The notes under the pieces: generated by a model | The model's input: the letters and a program-made list of their open reading frames with translations, nothing else | Told to the model about the DNA's origin: nothing | The model's database searches: none | Program-made: the position numbers and the translations under genes | Assembly (NCBI RefSeq): GCF_014396585.1 | Contig: NZ_CP060717.1 | Span: 1,302,001-1,366,000, forward strand | Length of the DNA stretch: 64,000 bases | Origin: Sphingomonas rhizophila | Lineage (GTDB): Bacteria > Pseudomonadota > Alphaproteobacteria > Sphingomonadales > Sphingomonadaceae | Direction of reading: 5' to 3' | Part shown: piece by piece, positions 28,836 to 38,216 of the stretch | Layout of the letters: each line of letters opens with the position of its first letter | Position numbering within the stretch: the stretch's first letter is position 1

Positions 28836-29437
28836 AATCGATCGGGCCGAAGCTTGTCATCGCCACGCATAACGCGGGCAAACTGCGTGAGATCAGTGAG
28901 CTTCTGGCCCCCTATGGGATCGAATGCGTCGGGGCGGAAGAACTCGACCTGCCCGAACCCGAGGAAACCGGCATCACCTTCGTCGACAATGCCGAATTGA
29001 AGGCCCGCCAGGCAGCCGACCTCAGCGGCCTCCCTGCACTCGCCGACGACAGCGGCCTGAGCGTCGACGCGCTGCACGGCGCGCCGGGTATCTATTCCGC
29101 CCGATGGGCCGAGGATGAGGCCGGCAGCCGCGATTTCGGCCGTGCGATGGAGCGAGTGTGGCAGGGCATCGAGGATGCCGGGGAAGACGCGGGCCATGAC
29201 GCCCATTTCGTCTGCGCCCTGTCACTGGCCTGGCCCGACGGCGCGATCGAGACGTTCGAGGGCAAGGTGTTCGGAGCGCTGGTTTGGCCGCCGCGCGGCG
29301 ACCGCGGCTTCGGCTACGACCCGATGTTCGTCGCGGCCGGCATGGACCGTACGTTCGGAGAGATCGATCCGGCCGAGAAGCACCGCATCAGCCACCGGGC
29401 CGATGCGTTCGCCAAGCTAACGGCCGCGCTCGCCTAG
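28832..29437 (+). CDS. rdgB: XTP/dITP pyrophosphatase (Ham1 family)
   Basis: Removes non-canonical purine triphosphates (dITP, XTP) from the pool by cleaving to the monophosphate. The 201 residues contain [40 protein letters not shown], the metal site [20 protein letters not shown], and [12 protein letters not shown], all family hallmarks. It is co-translated with rph (4-base overlap); the rph-rdgB-hemW order is typical of alphaproteobacteria, here interrupted by a reverse CAP gene. The 3' end overlaps that gene by 21 bases. Confidence 0.96.
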   Translation: MKSIGPKLVIATHNAGKLREISELLAPYGIECVGAEELDLPEPEETGITFVDNAELKARQAADLSGLPALADDSGLSVDALHGAPGIYSARWAEDEAGSRDFGRAMERVWQGIEDAGEDAGHDAHFVCALSLAWPDGAIETFEGKVFGALVWPPRGDRGFGYDPMFVAAGMDRTFGEIDPAEKHRISHRADAFAKLTAALA

Positions 29438-29995
29438 GCTCCGCCCCGGCGCCAGCGTGATGCCGTCCTTGTTGCCGGTCGGCGCATAGCGGCACACGAA
29501 ATAGTCGTAGCGTGCGTTGGACGCGAGACCGCAGCCGACCTCGGTGGTCGTCGGCCATACGATCTGGGTGTAGTGGCTGACGTCGAGCCACTGGCCGGTC
29601 CTGCTGACGTTCGGAAAGGCGCCCCCGCGAAAGTGGCGGCGCTCGTCGACCATCGTCGAAATCATCACGTCGTAGGCGAAGACGCCGCGCGGCCCGCGCC
29701 ACAGGTTTTCGCCCATCAGCTTGCGCCGGCCGGGGGTCGAATCGTGGCGATAGACATTGGTCGCCGCCATGCGCCGGGCATATGTCTCGGCCGCGTCGGC
29801 GAGACGCTGGTTCCATGCCAGCGGCGCAACGCCGAATTCCCGTCGGGCGTCGTTGTGAACGCTCAGCGCGGCGCGGCGAAGCTCACGGTCCGCGCGCGGT
29901 GCCGGTCCCGGCCAATTCGGGCTCGGCATCGGCGACGCGGCCACGACCGCGCCCGACAGACCGACCAGCAAAAGCCCCAATCCCCGTGCCCTCAT
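29417..29995 (-). CDS. Secreted CAP-domain (SCP/PR-1) protein
   Basis: A 192-residue exported protein with a signal peptide ([20 protein letters not shown]). The CAP fold is recognised by [43 protein letters not shown] and the conserved [17 protein letters not shown] followed by [14 protein letters not shown]. The His and Glu of the CAP cavity are present. The role in bacteria is unclear; members bind lipids or sterols or act as extracellular stress proteins. It overlaps rdgB tail to tail. Confidence 0.88.
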   Translation of the reverse strand: MRARGLGLLLVGLSGAVVAASPMPSPNWPGPAPRADRELRRAALSVHNDARREFGVAPLAWNQRLADAAETYARRMAATNVYRHDSTPGRRKLMGENLWRGPRGVFAYDVMISTMVDERRHFRGGAFPNVSRTGQWLDVSHYTQIVWPTTTEVGCGLASNARYDYFVCRYAPTGNKDGITLAPGRSLGERGR

Positions 29996-30062
29996 CGCGC
30001 TGCTTTGCCATCGCCGCGCTTAACGAATGCTTTCGCGCCGCGCGCCTGATAGAGGGCGACAC

Positions 30063-31202
30063 GTGTCCGACCCCTCCACGCTCGCCCTTTACGTTCACTG
30101 GCCCTTCTGTGTCAGCAAATGTCCCTACTGCGACTTCAACAGCCATGTCCGCAGTTCGGTCGACCAGGCGGAATGGCGCGACGCGCTTCTTCGCGACCTC
30201 GCCCATGAGGCGGAGGTTTTGCCCGGACGCCGGCTGACCAGCGTCTTCTTCGGCGGAGGAACGCCCTCGCTGATGGAGCCGGCGACGGTCGCGGCGCTGA
30301 TCGAAGCGGCGTCGCGTCACTGGTCGGCGGACGATCAAATCGAAATCACGCTGGAGGCCAACCCCAACAGTGCCGAAGCCGCCCGCTTCGCCGACCTCGC
30401 GTCGGCGGGCGTCAACCGCATCAGCCTCGGGCTCCAGAGTTTCGACGATGCAAAACTGGCCTTCCTCGGGCGGGCCCACAGCGCGATCGAAGGCCAACGC
30501 GCCCTTGCGGCCGCGCAGTCCGCTGTGGATCGCGTCAGCTTCGACCTGATCTACGCCCTGCCCGGCGATACGATGGAGGGTTGGTCGCGCGACCTCGACC
30601 GGGCGCTGTCGCTCGGCACCGAGCATCTCTCGCTTTACCAGTTGACGATCGAACCCGGAACACGCTTCGCGACCGACGTGGCTAGGAAGAACTTCGAGCC
30701 GCTTGACGCCGATCGCTCCGCCGACCTGTTCGAGCTGACCCAGGAGCGCAGCGCGGCTGCCGGACGTCCGGCCTACGAGATTTCCAACCATGCGAAGCCC
30801 GGTGCCGAAAGCCGCCATAACCTCGCCTACTGGCGGTACCAAGACTATGCCGGCGTTGGACCTGGCGCGCACGGCCGGCGACGCGGGATGCGTACGGTAC
30901 GCCACAAAAAGCCCGAGAACTTCATCGCCGCGGTCGGTCGCAACGGTCACGGGCTGGCCGAGGAAGAGGAACTGAGCCGTACCGAGGCGGCGCAGGAGGC
31001 ATTGGTCATGGGCCTTCGACTTGCCGAAGGGATCGATCCCGGTGCGCTAAGGGGCCGACTGGAGGTCGACGAACTGGTCGATCAGGCAGGGATCGACCGG
31101 ATGATCCAGCTTGGCCTGATGTGGCGCCAGGAGAACCGTGTCGGGACCACCGCTGAAGGCCGCCTGCTGCTCGATTCGATCCTGGCGGAAGTCGCCCCCT
31201 AA
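30063..31202 (+). CDS. hemW: Radical SAM family heme chaperone HemW
   Basis: HemN-like protein, now known to deliver heme rather than oxidise coproporphyrinogen. From the GTG at 30063 (VSDPSTLALYVHWPFCVSKC) the product is 379 residues. The radical SAM cluster motif is FCVSKCPYCDFNSH, the second SAM loop is VFFGGGTPSLM, followed by EITLEANPNSAEAARF, RISLGLQSFDDAKLAFLGR and SFDLIYALPGDTMEGW. The HemW C-terminal domain (YEISNHAKPGAESRHNLAYW) is complete. The earlier in-frame ATG at 30027 would add 12 basic residues and is less likely. It overlaps the end of the convergent lipoprotein gene by 4 bases. Confidence 0.93.
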   Translation: MSDPSTLALYVHWPFCVSKCPYCDFNSHVRSSVDQAEWRDALLRDLAHEAEVLPGRRLTSVFFGGGTPSLMEPATVAALIEAASRHWSADDQIEITLEANPNSAEAARFADLASAGVNRISLGLQSFDDAKLAFLGRAHSAIEGQRALAAAQSAVDRVSFDLIYALPGDTMEGWSRDLDRALSLGTEHLSLYQLTIEPGTRFATDVARKNFEPLDADRSADLFELTQERSAAAGRPAYEISNHAKPGAESRHNLAYWRYQDYAGVGPGAHGRRRGMRTVRHKKPENFIAAVGRNGHGLAEEEELSRTEAAQEALVMGLRLAEGIDPGALRGRLEVDELVDQAGIDRMIQLGLMWRQENRVGTTAEGRLLLDSILAEVAP

Positions 31203-32349
31203 AAGCCGGATCCCGCGCGGTCGACGACCGTCGTTCCGGTTGCGGTCACCTGGCGCACTTCCAGTTGGCGTTCCGCAATGCCGTCGTTGCCGAAGCGGAA
31301 ATTCCCGTCGACGCCGGCAAACCCCTCACGATCGATCAAGATCCGCGTCGGGAAGGGCCGGCCCATCGGCCAGCCCCGCGCACCGCGGACGGCCAGCAGG
31401 ACCGCGTCGTAGCCAAGGCTGGCGAGCCGGTAGGGCGACTTGCCGTAGCGAGCGCGATAGCGGGTCGTCAGTTGCGCGAACCGGGCATCGGGGGCTGCCG
31501 CATACCATGCGCCCCGGAGCGCCGCCGTCCGGCCCAGCGCCTTGTCGCTGGCCCACAATTCGGTGCCCATGAACTTGGCCGCCTGGGGCAAGGAGGGTGC
31601 GGCCAATGCTGCCATCCGTCCGCTGTCGGCGATCAGGATGGCATCGACCGGTCCTTTCATCTTGACCCGCAACGCGGCTGTCCGCGCCGAAGCGGCCGAT
31701 CGTTCGAATGTCTCGATGGTGATCATTCGCCCGCCAGAACGGCGCACCGATTCCAGGACCGACTGGCTGGCGCGGGTGCCGTAGAGCCCGGTCGGAACCA
31801 GCGCGGCGAAGCGGGTTGATCCCTTGCTTCGTGCCAGGCGCACGACCCGGTCGATCGATTGGTCGGGCGTGAAGCCCATGATGAAGGTACCGCGCCCGGC
31901 AACACTTTCGTCGTTGGAAAAGGCGATGACCGGTATGCCGGCCTGGCGGGCGACCGGCGATGCGGCGCGGACATCAGTGGCCAGCAGCGGACCGAGGATC
32001 AGCGTGGCGCCGTCACGCAACGCCTGACGCGTCGCGCCGGCTGCACCGCCCGGCCCGCGCTGTCGTAGCTGTTGAGCCGGATCGACTTTTCCCCGGTATC
32101 GGCGAGCGCAAGATTGGCGGCATTGGCGATCGACTGGCCAATCGGCGCATCGCCGCCGCTAAGTGGCACGATCACCGCGACCAGGTGGCGGTTGGCCGCT
32201 ATCGGACCCGGCGTGACCGGTCCTGGACCAGGCCCGGGAGGCAGGGGGCCCGGACCGGTCTGGCAACCCGCCAGCAGCAGCGTGCCCGTCCCCGCCATCG
32301 CCAACAGAAAGCGACGGCGCGCTTGCCCGGGGGTCGTCGAAGATGCCAT
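31199..32349 (-). CDS. LppC/LpoA-like penicillin-binding protein activator lipoprotein (frameshifted)
   Basis: A periplasmic lipoprotein with the type I periplasmic-binding fold, of the family that in gammaproteobacteria activates PBP1A. The N-terminus MASSTTPGQARRRFLLAMAG ends in the lipobox LLLAGC. A Pro/Gly linker follows, then HLVAVIVPLSGGDAPIGQSI. The frame breaks near 32052-32056; one added base joins SYDSAGPGGAAGATRQALRD to GATLILGPLLATDVRAASPV. The rest (AGIPVIAFSNDESVAGRGTF, RYRARYGKSPYRLASLGYDA) is standard, giving 383 residues. The ATG at 32349 shares a CATG with a possible rsmI start. Confidence 0.83.
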
Positions 32350-32362
32350 GTCTCTCGCCTTC

Positions 32363-33205
32363 ATGAATGATCCGCCCCTCACTCCCGGCCTCTATATTGT
32401 CGCGACCCCGATCGGCAATCTCGGCGACCTCACGCAACGCGCCGCGACCACGCTTTGCAGGGCCGACCGCATCCTTGCAGAAGACAAGAGGGTGACGGCC
32501 AAGCTGCTCAAGCACATCGGCGCAACGGCGCCGATGACCGCGTATCACGATCACAGCGACGAACAGCTTCGTGACAAGATTGTTTCCGAGCTGGCGACGA
32601 AAGCGGTCGCGCTGGTCAGCGACGCGGGAACGCCGCTGATTTCGGATCCGGGCTACAAGCTGGTGCGCGCCGCCCGCGATGCCGGCGCCAACATCGTCAC
32701 CGTCCCCGGTCCGTGCGCGGCAATCGCGGCGCTGACCGTGGCCGCCCTGCCGACGGACCGCTTCCTGTTCGCGGGTTTCCTGCCCTCGAAAAGCGGCGCC
32801 CGGGCCAGCGCCATTGGTGAACTTGCGAGCGTGCGGGCAAGCCTCGTTTTTTACGAAGCCGGTCCGCGTCTGCACGAGGCGCTGGTCGCACTGGCCGCGG
32901 GCCTTGGCGAGCGCGACGCGGCAGTGGTTCGCGAAATCACCAAGCTGCACGAAGATGCGGTCACGGGGACGCTGGCCGAACTCGCCGAGAAATATTCGGC
33001 TGCGGCGCCAAGAGGTGAAATCGTTATCGTCGTCGGCCCGCCGGCGGAACGTGCCGAGACTAGCGACGACGATCTCGACCAGGCGCTTGACGAAGCGCTG
33101 GAGTCGATGTCGGCTTCCCGCGCAGCGGCGGCGGTTGCCGAGGCGCTCGATATTCCGCGCAAGCGGGCCTACGCCCGCGCGCTGGAGCGGAGCGCAAGCC
33201 GCTGA
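32363..33205 (+). CDS. rsmI: 16S rRNA 2'-O-methyltransferase (C1402)
   Basis: SAM-dependent methylation of 16S rRNA C1402 ribose. The 280 residues open PGLYIVATPIGNLGDLTQRA and have the RsmI signature RILAEDKRVTAKLLKHIG, then ALVSDAGTPLISDPGYKLVR, TVPGPCAAIAALTVAALPTD and LFAGFLPSKSGAR. The C-terminal helical HTH-like part (SASRAAAAVAEALDIPRKRA) is complete. ATG 32363 is taken, with 32348 (MSLAF) an equal candidate; neither has a strong ribosome site. It is the first gene of rsmI-yraN-gshB-dedA, with LppC divergent, the same synteny as yraM-yraL-yraN in E. coli. Confidence 0.93.
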   Translation: MNDPPLTPGLYIVATPIGNLGDLTQRAATTLCRADRILAEDKRVTAKLLKHIGATAPMTAYHDHSDEQLRDKIVSELATKAVALVSDAGTPLISDPGYKLVRAARDAGANIVTVPGPCAAIAALTVAALPTDRFLFAGFLPSKSGARASAIGELASVRASLVFYEAGPRLHEALVALAAGLGERDAAVVREITKLHEDAVTGTLAELAEKYSAAAPRGEIVIVVGPPAERAETSDDDLDQALDEALESMSASRAAAAVAEALDIPRKRAYARALERSASR

Positions 33206-33552
33206 GCCGCGCACAAGCCGAACGCCGGGGGCGGCGCGCGGAAACGATCGCGGCGTGGTGGCTAAGGCTTCAGGGCTGGCGCATTCTCGCGCAGCGCGCC
33301 CGCGTTCCAGGCGGCGAGGTCGACCTGGTCGCCCGGCGCGGCCGCACCGTCGCCTTCATCGAGGTCAAGCAACGCGCCACCGGCGACAGCGCCGCGCTGG
33401 CGCTCGACCAGCATCGCCTGCGCCGCGTCGCGGTGGCGGCGGAGCGTTTGGCGCCTCGTTTTCAGCGCCCCGGCGACGACATCCGCATCGACGCAATCTT
33501 CGTCATCCCGCGACGCCTTCCCCGTCACCTGCCCAACGTCTGGCTAGGGTGA
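33202..33552 (+). CDS. yraN: YraN/UPF0102 endonuclease-like protein, apparent CTG start
   Basis: Reading from 33202 gives 116 residues: AERRGRRAETIAAWWLRLQG, WRILAQRARVPGGEVDLVAR, RGRTVAFIEVKQRA, ending PRHLPNVWLG. The GEVDLVARRG...FIEVKQR arrangement is the restriction-endonuclease-like D-ExK core of UPF0102, and the length (about 117) matches. No ATG, GTG or TTG occurs in frame near the beginning. The codon that overlaps the rsmI stop is CTG (CTGA at 33202-33205), in the place where relatives have ATGA or GTGA, so either a CTG start or a sequence error is likely. The function of the family is unknown. It is coupled to rsmI. Confidence 0.85.
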   Translation: MSRAQAERRGRRAETIAAWWLRLQGWRILAQRARVPGGEVDLVARRGRTVAFIEVKQRATGDSAALALDQHRLRRVAVAAERLAPRFQRPGDDIRIDAIFVIPRRLPRHLPNVWLG

Positions 33553-33586
33553 CAAAGTTCGCGCGGTCGCTTAGGCCGCTCGACCC

Positions 33587-34537
33587 ATGAGCCTTCGCGT
33601 CGCCGTCCAGATGGATCCGCTGCAATCGATCGGCATTGCCGGCGATTCGACCTTCGCGCTGATGCTGAAGGCGCAGGAACTCGGCCACACCCTGTTCCAC
33701 TATCTTGCCGAAGACCTGGGCTACCTCGACGGCCGCGTCATCGCTCGCGCGCGGCCGGTTACCGTCCAGCGCGTCGAGGGCGACCATTTCGGCGAAGGCG
33801 ACGCCGTCACGCTCGACCTCGCCCGCGACGTCGACGTGGTCCTGATGCGCCAGGATCCGCCGTTCGACGTCGGCTACATCACCGCGACCTATCTGCTGGA
33901 GCGGATTGTCGGCGAGACGCTGGTCGTGAACGACCCGCGCTCGGTCCGCGACGCGCCGGAAAAGCTGTTCGTCCTCGACTTCGCGCACTTCATGCCGCCG
34001 ACGTTGATCACGCGATCAATCGGTACGCTTCGCGATTTCCACTCCGCCCACGGCGAAATCGTCGTCAAGCCGCTTCACGGCAACGCCGGCGCCGCCGTGT
34101 TCCGCATCGGCAAGGACGGACAGAACCTCGCCGCGCTGGCCGAACTGTTCGGCCACGTGTGGAAGGAACCCTTCATCGCGCAAGCATTCCTCCCGGCGGT
34201 CAGCGAGGGGGACAAGCGAATCGTGCTGGTCGACGGCGACATGGCAGGCGCGATCAATCGCAAGCCGGGCAGCGGCGAGATCCGCTCCAACCTTGCGGCC
34301 GGGGGCACGGCTCACGCGACCGACCTGTCGCCTCGCGAGCGTGAGATCTGCGAGGTGCTCGGGCCCGAACTCAAGAAGCGCGGCCTGATTTTCGTCGGTA
34401 TCGACGTCATCGGCGGCATGCTGACCGAGATCAACGTCACCTCGCCGACCGGCATCGTCGCCATCGACAAGTTTAACGGCAGCGACACGCCAGGCCTGAT
34501 CTGGAAGGCCATCGACGCGCGGCTCGCTAGCCGATGA
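33587..34537 (+). CDS. gshB: Glutathione synthetase
   Basis: ATP-grasp ligase joining glycine to gamma-glutamylcysteine. The 316 residues start MSLRVAVQMDPLQSIGIAGD and contain LMRQDPPFDVGYITATYLLE, NDPRSVRDAPEKLFVLDFA, EIVVKPLHGNAGAAVFRI, GDKRIVLVDGDMAGAINRKP and the metal-binding end TEINVTSPTGIVAIDKFNG. All parts of the GshB fold are present. It partners functionally with gor at 45340-46680, which recycles glutathione. Its stop overlaps the dedA start (ATGA). Confidence 0.96.
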   Translation: MSLRVAVQMDPLQSIGIAGDSTFALMLKAQELGHTLFHYLAEDLGYLDGRVIARARPVTVQRVEGDHFGEGDAVTLDLARDVDVVLMRQDPPFDVGYITATYLLERIVGETLVVNDPRSVRDAPEKLFVLDFAHFMPPTLITRSIGTLRDFHSAHGEIVVKPLHGNAGAAVFRIGKDGQNLAALAELFGHVWKEPFIAQAFLPAVSEGDKRIVLVDGDMAGAINRKPGSGEIRSNLAAGGTAHATDLSPREREICEVLGPELKKRGLIFVGIDVIGGMLTEINVTSPTGIVAIDKFNGSDTPGLIWKAIDARLASR

Positions 34538-35139
34538 GCGACTGGATCGTCCGCCTGATCGAACAATCGGGCTATCTCGGTGTCGGCTTCCTGATGTTCC
34601 TGGAAACGGTATTCCCGCCGATTCCATCGGAAATCATCATGTCGATCGCGGGGGTCACCGCCGCGCGCGGCAGCCTCAGCCTCGGATGGGTCATCGCGTC
34701 GGGAACAGCCGGCGCGATGCTCGGCAACATTTTCTGGTACCTCGCCGCCCGAGCGCTGGGGATCGTCCGGCTGCAGCCGATCATCCACCGCTGGGGACGC
34801 TGGCTGGGAATCAGCTGGAGCGAGGTGAAGCGCGGCGAGAAATGGTTTGCCGCTCACGGCACCGCGTTCGTCCTGATCGGCCGGCTGATACCAACCGTCC
34901 GAAGCTTGGTTTCGGTGCCGGCCGGCCTGTTGAAAATGCGCTTTCGTAGCTTCGTCATTGCCTCGACCATCGGCACCGCCGGTTGGACGACCCTCATCGC
35001 GCTGGCCGGCTACAAACTCGGCGAGAACTTCGATGTCGACGCGCTGCTCGGGCCGATGAGCAACGCGGTGCTGGCATCGCTTGTCCTGCTGTATCTTTAC
35101 CGGGTCTGGACCCACCGCGACGTCGACCCGGATTCCTGA
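34534..35139 (+). CDS. DedA-family membrane protein
   Basis: Polytopic inner-membrane protein of 201 residues, of the DedA (SNARE-associated/VTT) family, members of which flip undecaprenyl phosphate or phospholipids. The signatures are the acidic re-entrant FLETVFPPIPSEIIM and the basic FVLIGRLIPTVRSLVSVPAG, with four or five hydrophobic segments. It is co-translated with gshB. No terminator hairpin is seen before the convergent xerC, whose end lies 27 bases away. Confidence 0.9.
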   Translation: MSDWIVRLIEQSGYLGVGFLMFLETVFPPIPSEIIMSIAGVTAARGSLSLGWVIASGTAGAMLGNIFWYLAARALGIVRLQPIIHRWGRWLGISWSEVKRGEKWFAAHGTAFVLIGRLIPTVRSLVSVPAGLLKMRFRSFVIASTIGTAGWTTLIALAGYKLGENFDVDALLGPMSNAVLASLVLLYLYRVWTHRDVDPDS

Positions 35140-35165
35140 TTCCCGGCACAACAGGACGGGACCAA

Positions 35166-36110
35166 TCAGGCGCGTGGATGCGCGTGCCGGTACACGTCGA
35201 GCAACCGCGCCGCATCGACGTCGGTGTAAATCTGGGTTGACGACAGGCTGGCGTGACCTAGCAATTCCTGGAGCGAGCGCAGGTCGACCCCGCGTCCCAG
35301 CAAGTGGGTCGCAAAACTGTGGCGAAGCGCGTGCGGGGTCAGGCTGTCCGGTAGTCCCAGCCGCTGGCGTGCGCCGCGCACTGCCCGGCGGACAAGGTCT
35401 GCACTGAGCGGACCGCCGCGAGCGCCGACGAACAACGGCGCGTCGCCCTTCAGTGGATAGGGGCATTGGGTGACATAGGCCGAAACGGCCTCACGAACCG
35501 CTGGCAACAGCGGAACGACGCGCGTCTTGTTGCGCTTGCCGGTCACCCGCAGCGCCTGGCCGAGCGGTAGGGCGCTCGCCCGCACGCCCAGCGCCTCCGA
35601 CACCCGAAGGCCGGACCCGTAAAGCAGAAGCAGGATGGCAAGGTCGCGCGCACCGATCCAGCCGTCGCTCCCCTCTCCTGCCTCCTCGGCAAGCGCCAGT
35701 GCATCATCCGGGCTGGCGGGCCGTGGCAGCGTCTTGGGGCGCTTGGGCGCGCGGGTTCGTGGCAGCTGAGGCAGGTTGCCGGCATCTTCAGCGGCGAAGG
35801 TCAGGAAGCCGCGGACTGCCGACATTTCGCGCGAAGCGGACGCCGCGCCGAGTCCGTCCGCGCGTCGATCGGCCAGGAAGGCGCGGAGGTCGGCCGCGTG
35901 CATGTTGAGCAGGCTGAAGCGCCCGATCTCCTCGCCGCGATGCCGGCCGAGAAAGTCCAGGAAACGGTGCGCGGTCGCCACGTAGGCGCGAACCGTGTGC
36001 GGCGAGCGGCGGCGATCGAACGCGAGATGTTTCCCCCACTTCGCGGCAAGCGCGCGCGCGGGATGCGAAGGTTGATCGTCGTCGTTCAGTCGATCGGTTG
36101 CTTCAGCCAC
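35166..36110 (-). CDS. xerC: Tyrosine recombinase XerC
   Basis: Site-specific recombinase that, with XerD, resolves chromosome dimers at dif. The 314 residues have the N-terminal SAM-like domain (FDRRRSPHTVRAYVATAHRF) and the catalytic set: Arg in GSGLRVSEAL, Lys in TGKRNKTRVVPLL, HxxR in TPHALRHSFATHLL, His in LLGHASL and the nucleophile Tyr in TQIYTDVD. The arrangement with DUF484 immediately upstream (25-base overlap) is the standard chromosomal xerC locus, so this is a housekeeping enzyme and not a phage integrase. Confidence 0.93.
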   Translation of the reverse strand: MAEATDRLNDDDQPSHPARALAAKWGKHLAFDRRRSPHTVRAYVATAHRFLDFLGRHRGEEIGRFSLLNMHAADLRAFLADRRADGLGAASASREMSAVRGFLTFAAEDAGNLPQLPRTRAPKRPKTLPRPASPDDALALAEEAGEGSDGWIGARDLAILLLLYGSGLRVSEALGVRASALPLGQALRVTGKRNKTRVVPLLPAVREAVSAYVTQCPYPLKGDAPLFVGARGGPLSADLVRRAVRGARQRLGLPDSLTPHALRHSFATHLLGRGVDLRSLQELLGHASLSSTQIYTDVDAARLLDVYRHAHPRA

Positions 36111-36655
36111 CGAGTGATCATAGCGGCAAGCGACTGGCCTAGGAACCGCAACAGGTTGGCGCCGTGCCCGCCCTCGATCTCGCCGGCATCATGCTGGCCA
36201 AGTGCGAGCAATCCGTAGGGCAGCCCCGGTCCACATTCGATCCGGATGAGCGCTTCGGCGCCGATTCTGCTCGCCTGCCCACCGAACAGGGCGTGCCCGC
36301 GTTCCACCGCCCGCAACTCGACTTCACCAAGAGCGGCAAGCGCCCGGTCGATCAGTTGCGGCGCGACCTCATCGACGCCATTGGAATGGACCAGGAATCC
36401 CTGCCCGCCGACCACCAGCGCCAGCGATACGACGTCGATGCCCAGTACGGCCGGCCAATCGTGCGTGACGGTCGAAGCCAATGCCTCGAACCCGTCGGCC
36501 TCGATCGCGGCAAGCACGGCGCCATGAATCGAAGACACCGCGCCGGAATGACCGCGGGCGAAGGCAATCAGGTCCTCGTTGGCACTTTCCGCGGCGCCGA
36601 GACGCTCGCGAAGGGTCGCCACGGCGCTTGGCTCGAACTGGATTACTCGTCCCAT
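36086..36655 (-). CDS. DUF484 family protein
   Basis: A 189-residue GAF-like cytosolic protein of DUF484, which in many proteobacteria sits before xerC. Visible parts: an N-terminal helical segment (AVATLRERLGAAESANEDLI), the core AVLAAIEADGFEALASTVTH with DWPAVLGIDVVSLALVVGGQ, and the closing YGLLALGQHDAGEIEGGHGA followed by LLRFLGQSLAAMITRWL, the strongest family match. Its function is unknown. It overlaps xerC by 25 bases, so the two are expressed together. Confidence 0.85.
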   Translation of the reverse strand: MGRVIQFEPSAVATLRERLGAAESANEDLIAFARGHSGAVSSIHGAVLAAIEADGFEALASTVTHDWPAVLGIDVVSLALVVGGQGFLVHSNGVDEVAPQLIDRALAALGEVELRAVERGHALFGGQASRIGAEALIRIECGPGLPYGLLALGQHDAGEIEGGHGANLLRFLGQSLAAMITRWLKQPID

Positions 36656-36698
36656 GCCCGCACCCTACGCGCGACAGGGTTAAAATATTGGCGTCCTC

Positions 36699-37352
36699 TC
36701 AGCCGATCTTCTGACCGGTCGCCTCCCAGTCCTTCAGGAAAGCGGCGATGCCGTTATCGGTCAGCGGGTGCTTGAACATCTGCCAGATGATCGACGGCGG
36801 CGCGGTCATCACGTCGGCACCCAGCTTGGCGGCGTCGTGGACGTGGATCGGGTTGCGTACGCTGGCGACCAGGATCTGCGTCGGGAAATCGTAATTGTCG
36901 TAAATCGTGCGGATGTCGGCGATCAGTTCGATCCCCGGATAACCGACGTCGTCATGGCGTCCAACGAACGGCGAGATGAAGGTTGTGCCCGCCTTGGCGG
37001 CCAGAAGCGCCTGGTTGGCCGAGAAGCAGAGCGTGACGTTGACCATCGTCCCATCGCTGGTCAGCGCCTTGCAGGTCTTGAGGCCATCGGGCGTCAGCGG
37101 CACCTTGATCGCGATATTGTCGGCGATCTTCCGCAGCGTTTCCGCCTCTCGCATCATTTCGGCATGATCGAGCGCGACGACTTCGGCCGAAATCGGACCG
37201 GGGCAAATCGAGGCGATCTCGCGAACGGTTTCGATGAAGTCGCGGCCCGCCTTCTTGATCAGCGATGGGTTGGTCGTCACGCCATCGAGCAGGCCGGTGT
37301 CGTTCAGCTTGCGGATGTCGTCGATTTCAGCGGTGTCGGCGAAGAATTTCAT
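36699..37352 (-). CDS. fsa: Fructose-6-phosphate aldolase / small transaldolase
   Basis: A 217-residue TIM-barrel transaldolase of the short (TalC/MipB/FSA) group. [36 protein letters not shown] and the Schiff-base Lys in NIAIKVPLT are family hallmarks, followed by [20 protein letters not shown] and [18 protein letters not shown]. Small members can be transaldolases or aldolases, and the sequence does not decide which. Standing alone, 43 bases from the DUF484 start, it may head the DUF484-xerC transcript. With pgi (46677-48188) it serves central sugar metabolism. Confidence 0.9.
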   Translation of the reverse strand: MKFFADTAEIDDIRKLNDTGLLDGVTTNPSLIKKAGRDFIETVREIASICPGPISAEVVALDHAEMMREAETLRKIADNIAIKVPLTPDGLKTCKALTSDGTMVNVTLCFSANQALLAAKAGTTFISPFVGRHDDVGYPGIELIADIRTIYDNYDFPTQILVASVRNPIHVHDAAKLGADVMTAPPSIIWQMFKHPLTDNGIAAFLKDWEATGQKIG

Positions 37353-37442
37353 CGGTTGGGGTCCCCGGTGCTAGCGTTTGCATGGCGATAGCGGCTGGGG
37401 CCATGAAGGTCACCCGATTCGACGGCTTGAAGGGCTTAAAAG

Positions 37443-38216
37443 ATGGGCGACGACGTACGGATCGAACGGCGCGACGGCGGCGCCCGGCTGGCAATCACCC
37501 TCTCCCGTCCCCGCCAGCGCAACGCCATCACGGTCGCCATGTATGCCGCGCTGGCCGATGCCATTGCCGGTGCCGCTGACGACCCGTCGGTCCGCTTGAT
37601 CACGCTGGAAGGCGAAGGCGAGGACTTTACCGCCGGCAACGATCTCGCGGATTTCCTCAAGGAAATGCCGGCTCCGGGCAGCGATACCGACATTCCGGTG
37701 TGGCGCCTGCTGCGCGCCCTTGCCACCAACGAAGTTCCGCTGATCGCCGCGGTCCATGGCAACGCGGTCGGCATCGGCACCACGATGCTGTTCCACTGCG
37801 ACTTCGTGCTGGTCGAGGACGGAGCCCGCCTTGTCATGCCGTTCGTCGACCTTGGCCTCGTCCCCGAGGCAGCAAGTTCGCTGATCATGCCGCGCCTGTC
37901 CGGACGCCGCGCCGCCGCGCGTCACATCCTGCTTGGTGAGCCGTTCACGGCCCGGCAGGCGCTGGAGACCGGCATCGCTAGTCATGTCGTCCCGTCGGGC
38001 GGCCTTGCCACCGCGCTGGAAAGGCTGGTCGCCGCGTTGCTCGCCAAACCAGCCGAAGCGATGCGCCAGACCCAGCGGCTGCTGCGGCGCGGATCGCGCG
38101 ATGAAGTGCTTGAGCGGATGGAGCTGGAAAACGGCCACTTCGCCGAACGGTTGGCGTCCGACGAAGTGAAGAATGCAATCGCTGCTTTCTTCGCGGCCCG
38201 CGCCGCCAAGTCCTAG
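37443..38216 (+). CDS. Enoyl-CoA hydratase/isomerase family protein
   Basis: Crotonase-fold enzyme of 257 residues. The oxyanion-hole segment is EDFTAGNDLADFLKEMPAP and the second is AAVHGNAVGIGTTMLFHCDF; the active-site neighbourhood is FVDLGLVPEAASSLIMPRLS, followed by GRRAAARHILLGEPFTARQA. It could hydrate enoyl-CoA or isomerise it; the first catalytic Glu of true hydratases is not at the usual position (the second segment has TMLFHCDF), so isomerase or another crotonase role is possible. It stands alone and converges on tadE with a 4-base overlap. Confidence 0.85.
   Translation: MGDDVRIERRDGGARLAITLSRPRQRNAITVAMYAALADAIAGAADDPSVRLITLEGEGEDFTAGNDLADFLKEMPAPGSDTDIPVWRLLRALATNEVPLIAAVHGNAVGIGTTMLFHCDFVLVEDGARLVMPFVDLGLVPEAASSLIMPRLSGRRAAARHILLGEPFTARQALETGIASHVVPSGGLATALERLVAALLAKPAEAMRQTQRLLRRGSRDEVLERMELENGHFAERLASDEVKNAIAAFFAARAAKS

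Noticed and set aside
35166..36110. Tyrosine recombinase as a phage or island integrase
   Set aside because: Position beside DUF484, length and motifs are those of chromosomal XerC. No att repeats or phage genes are near.
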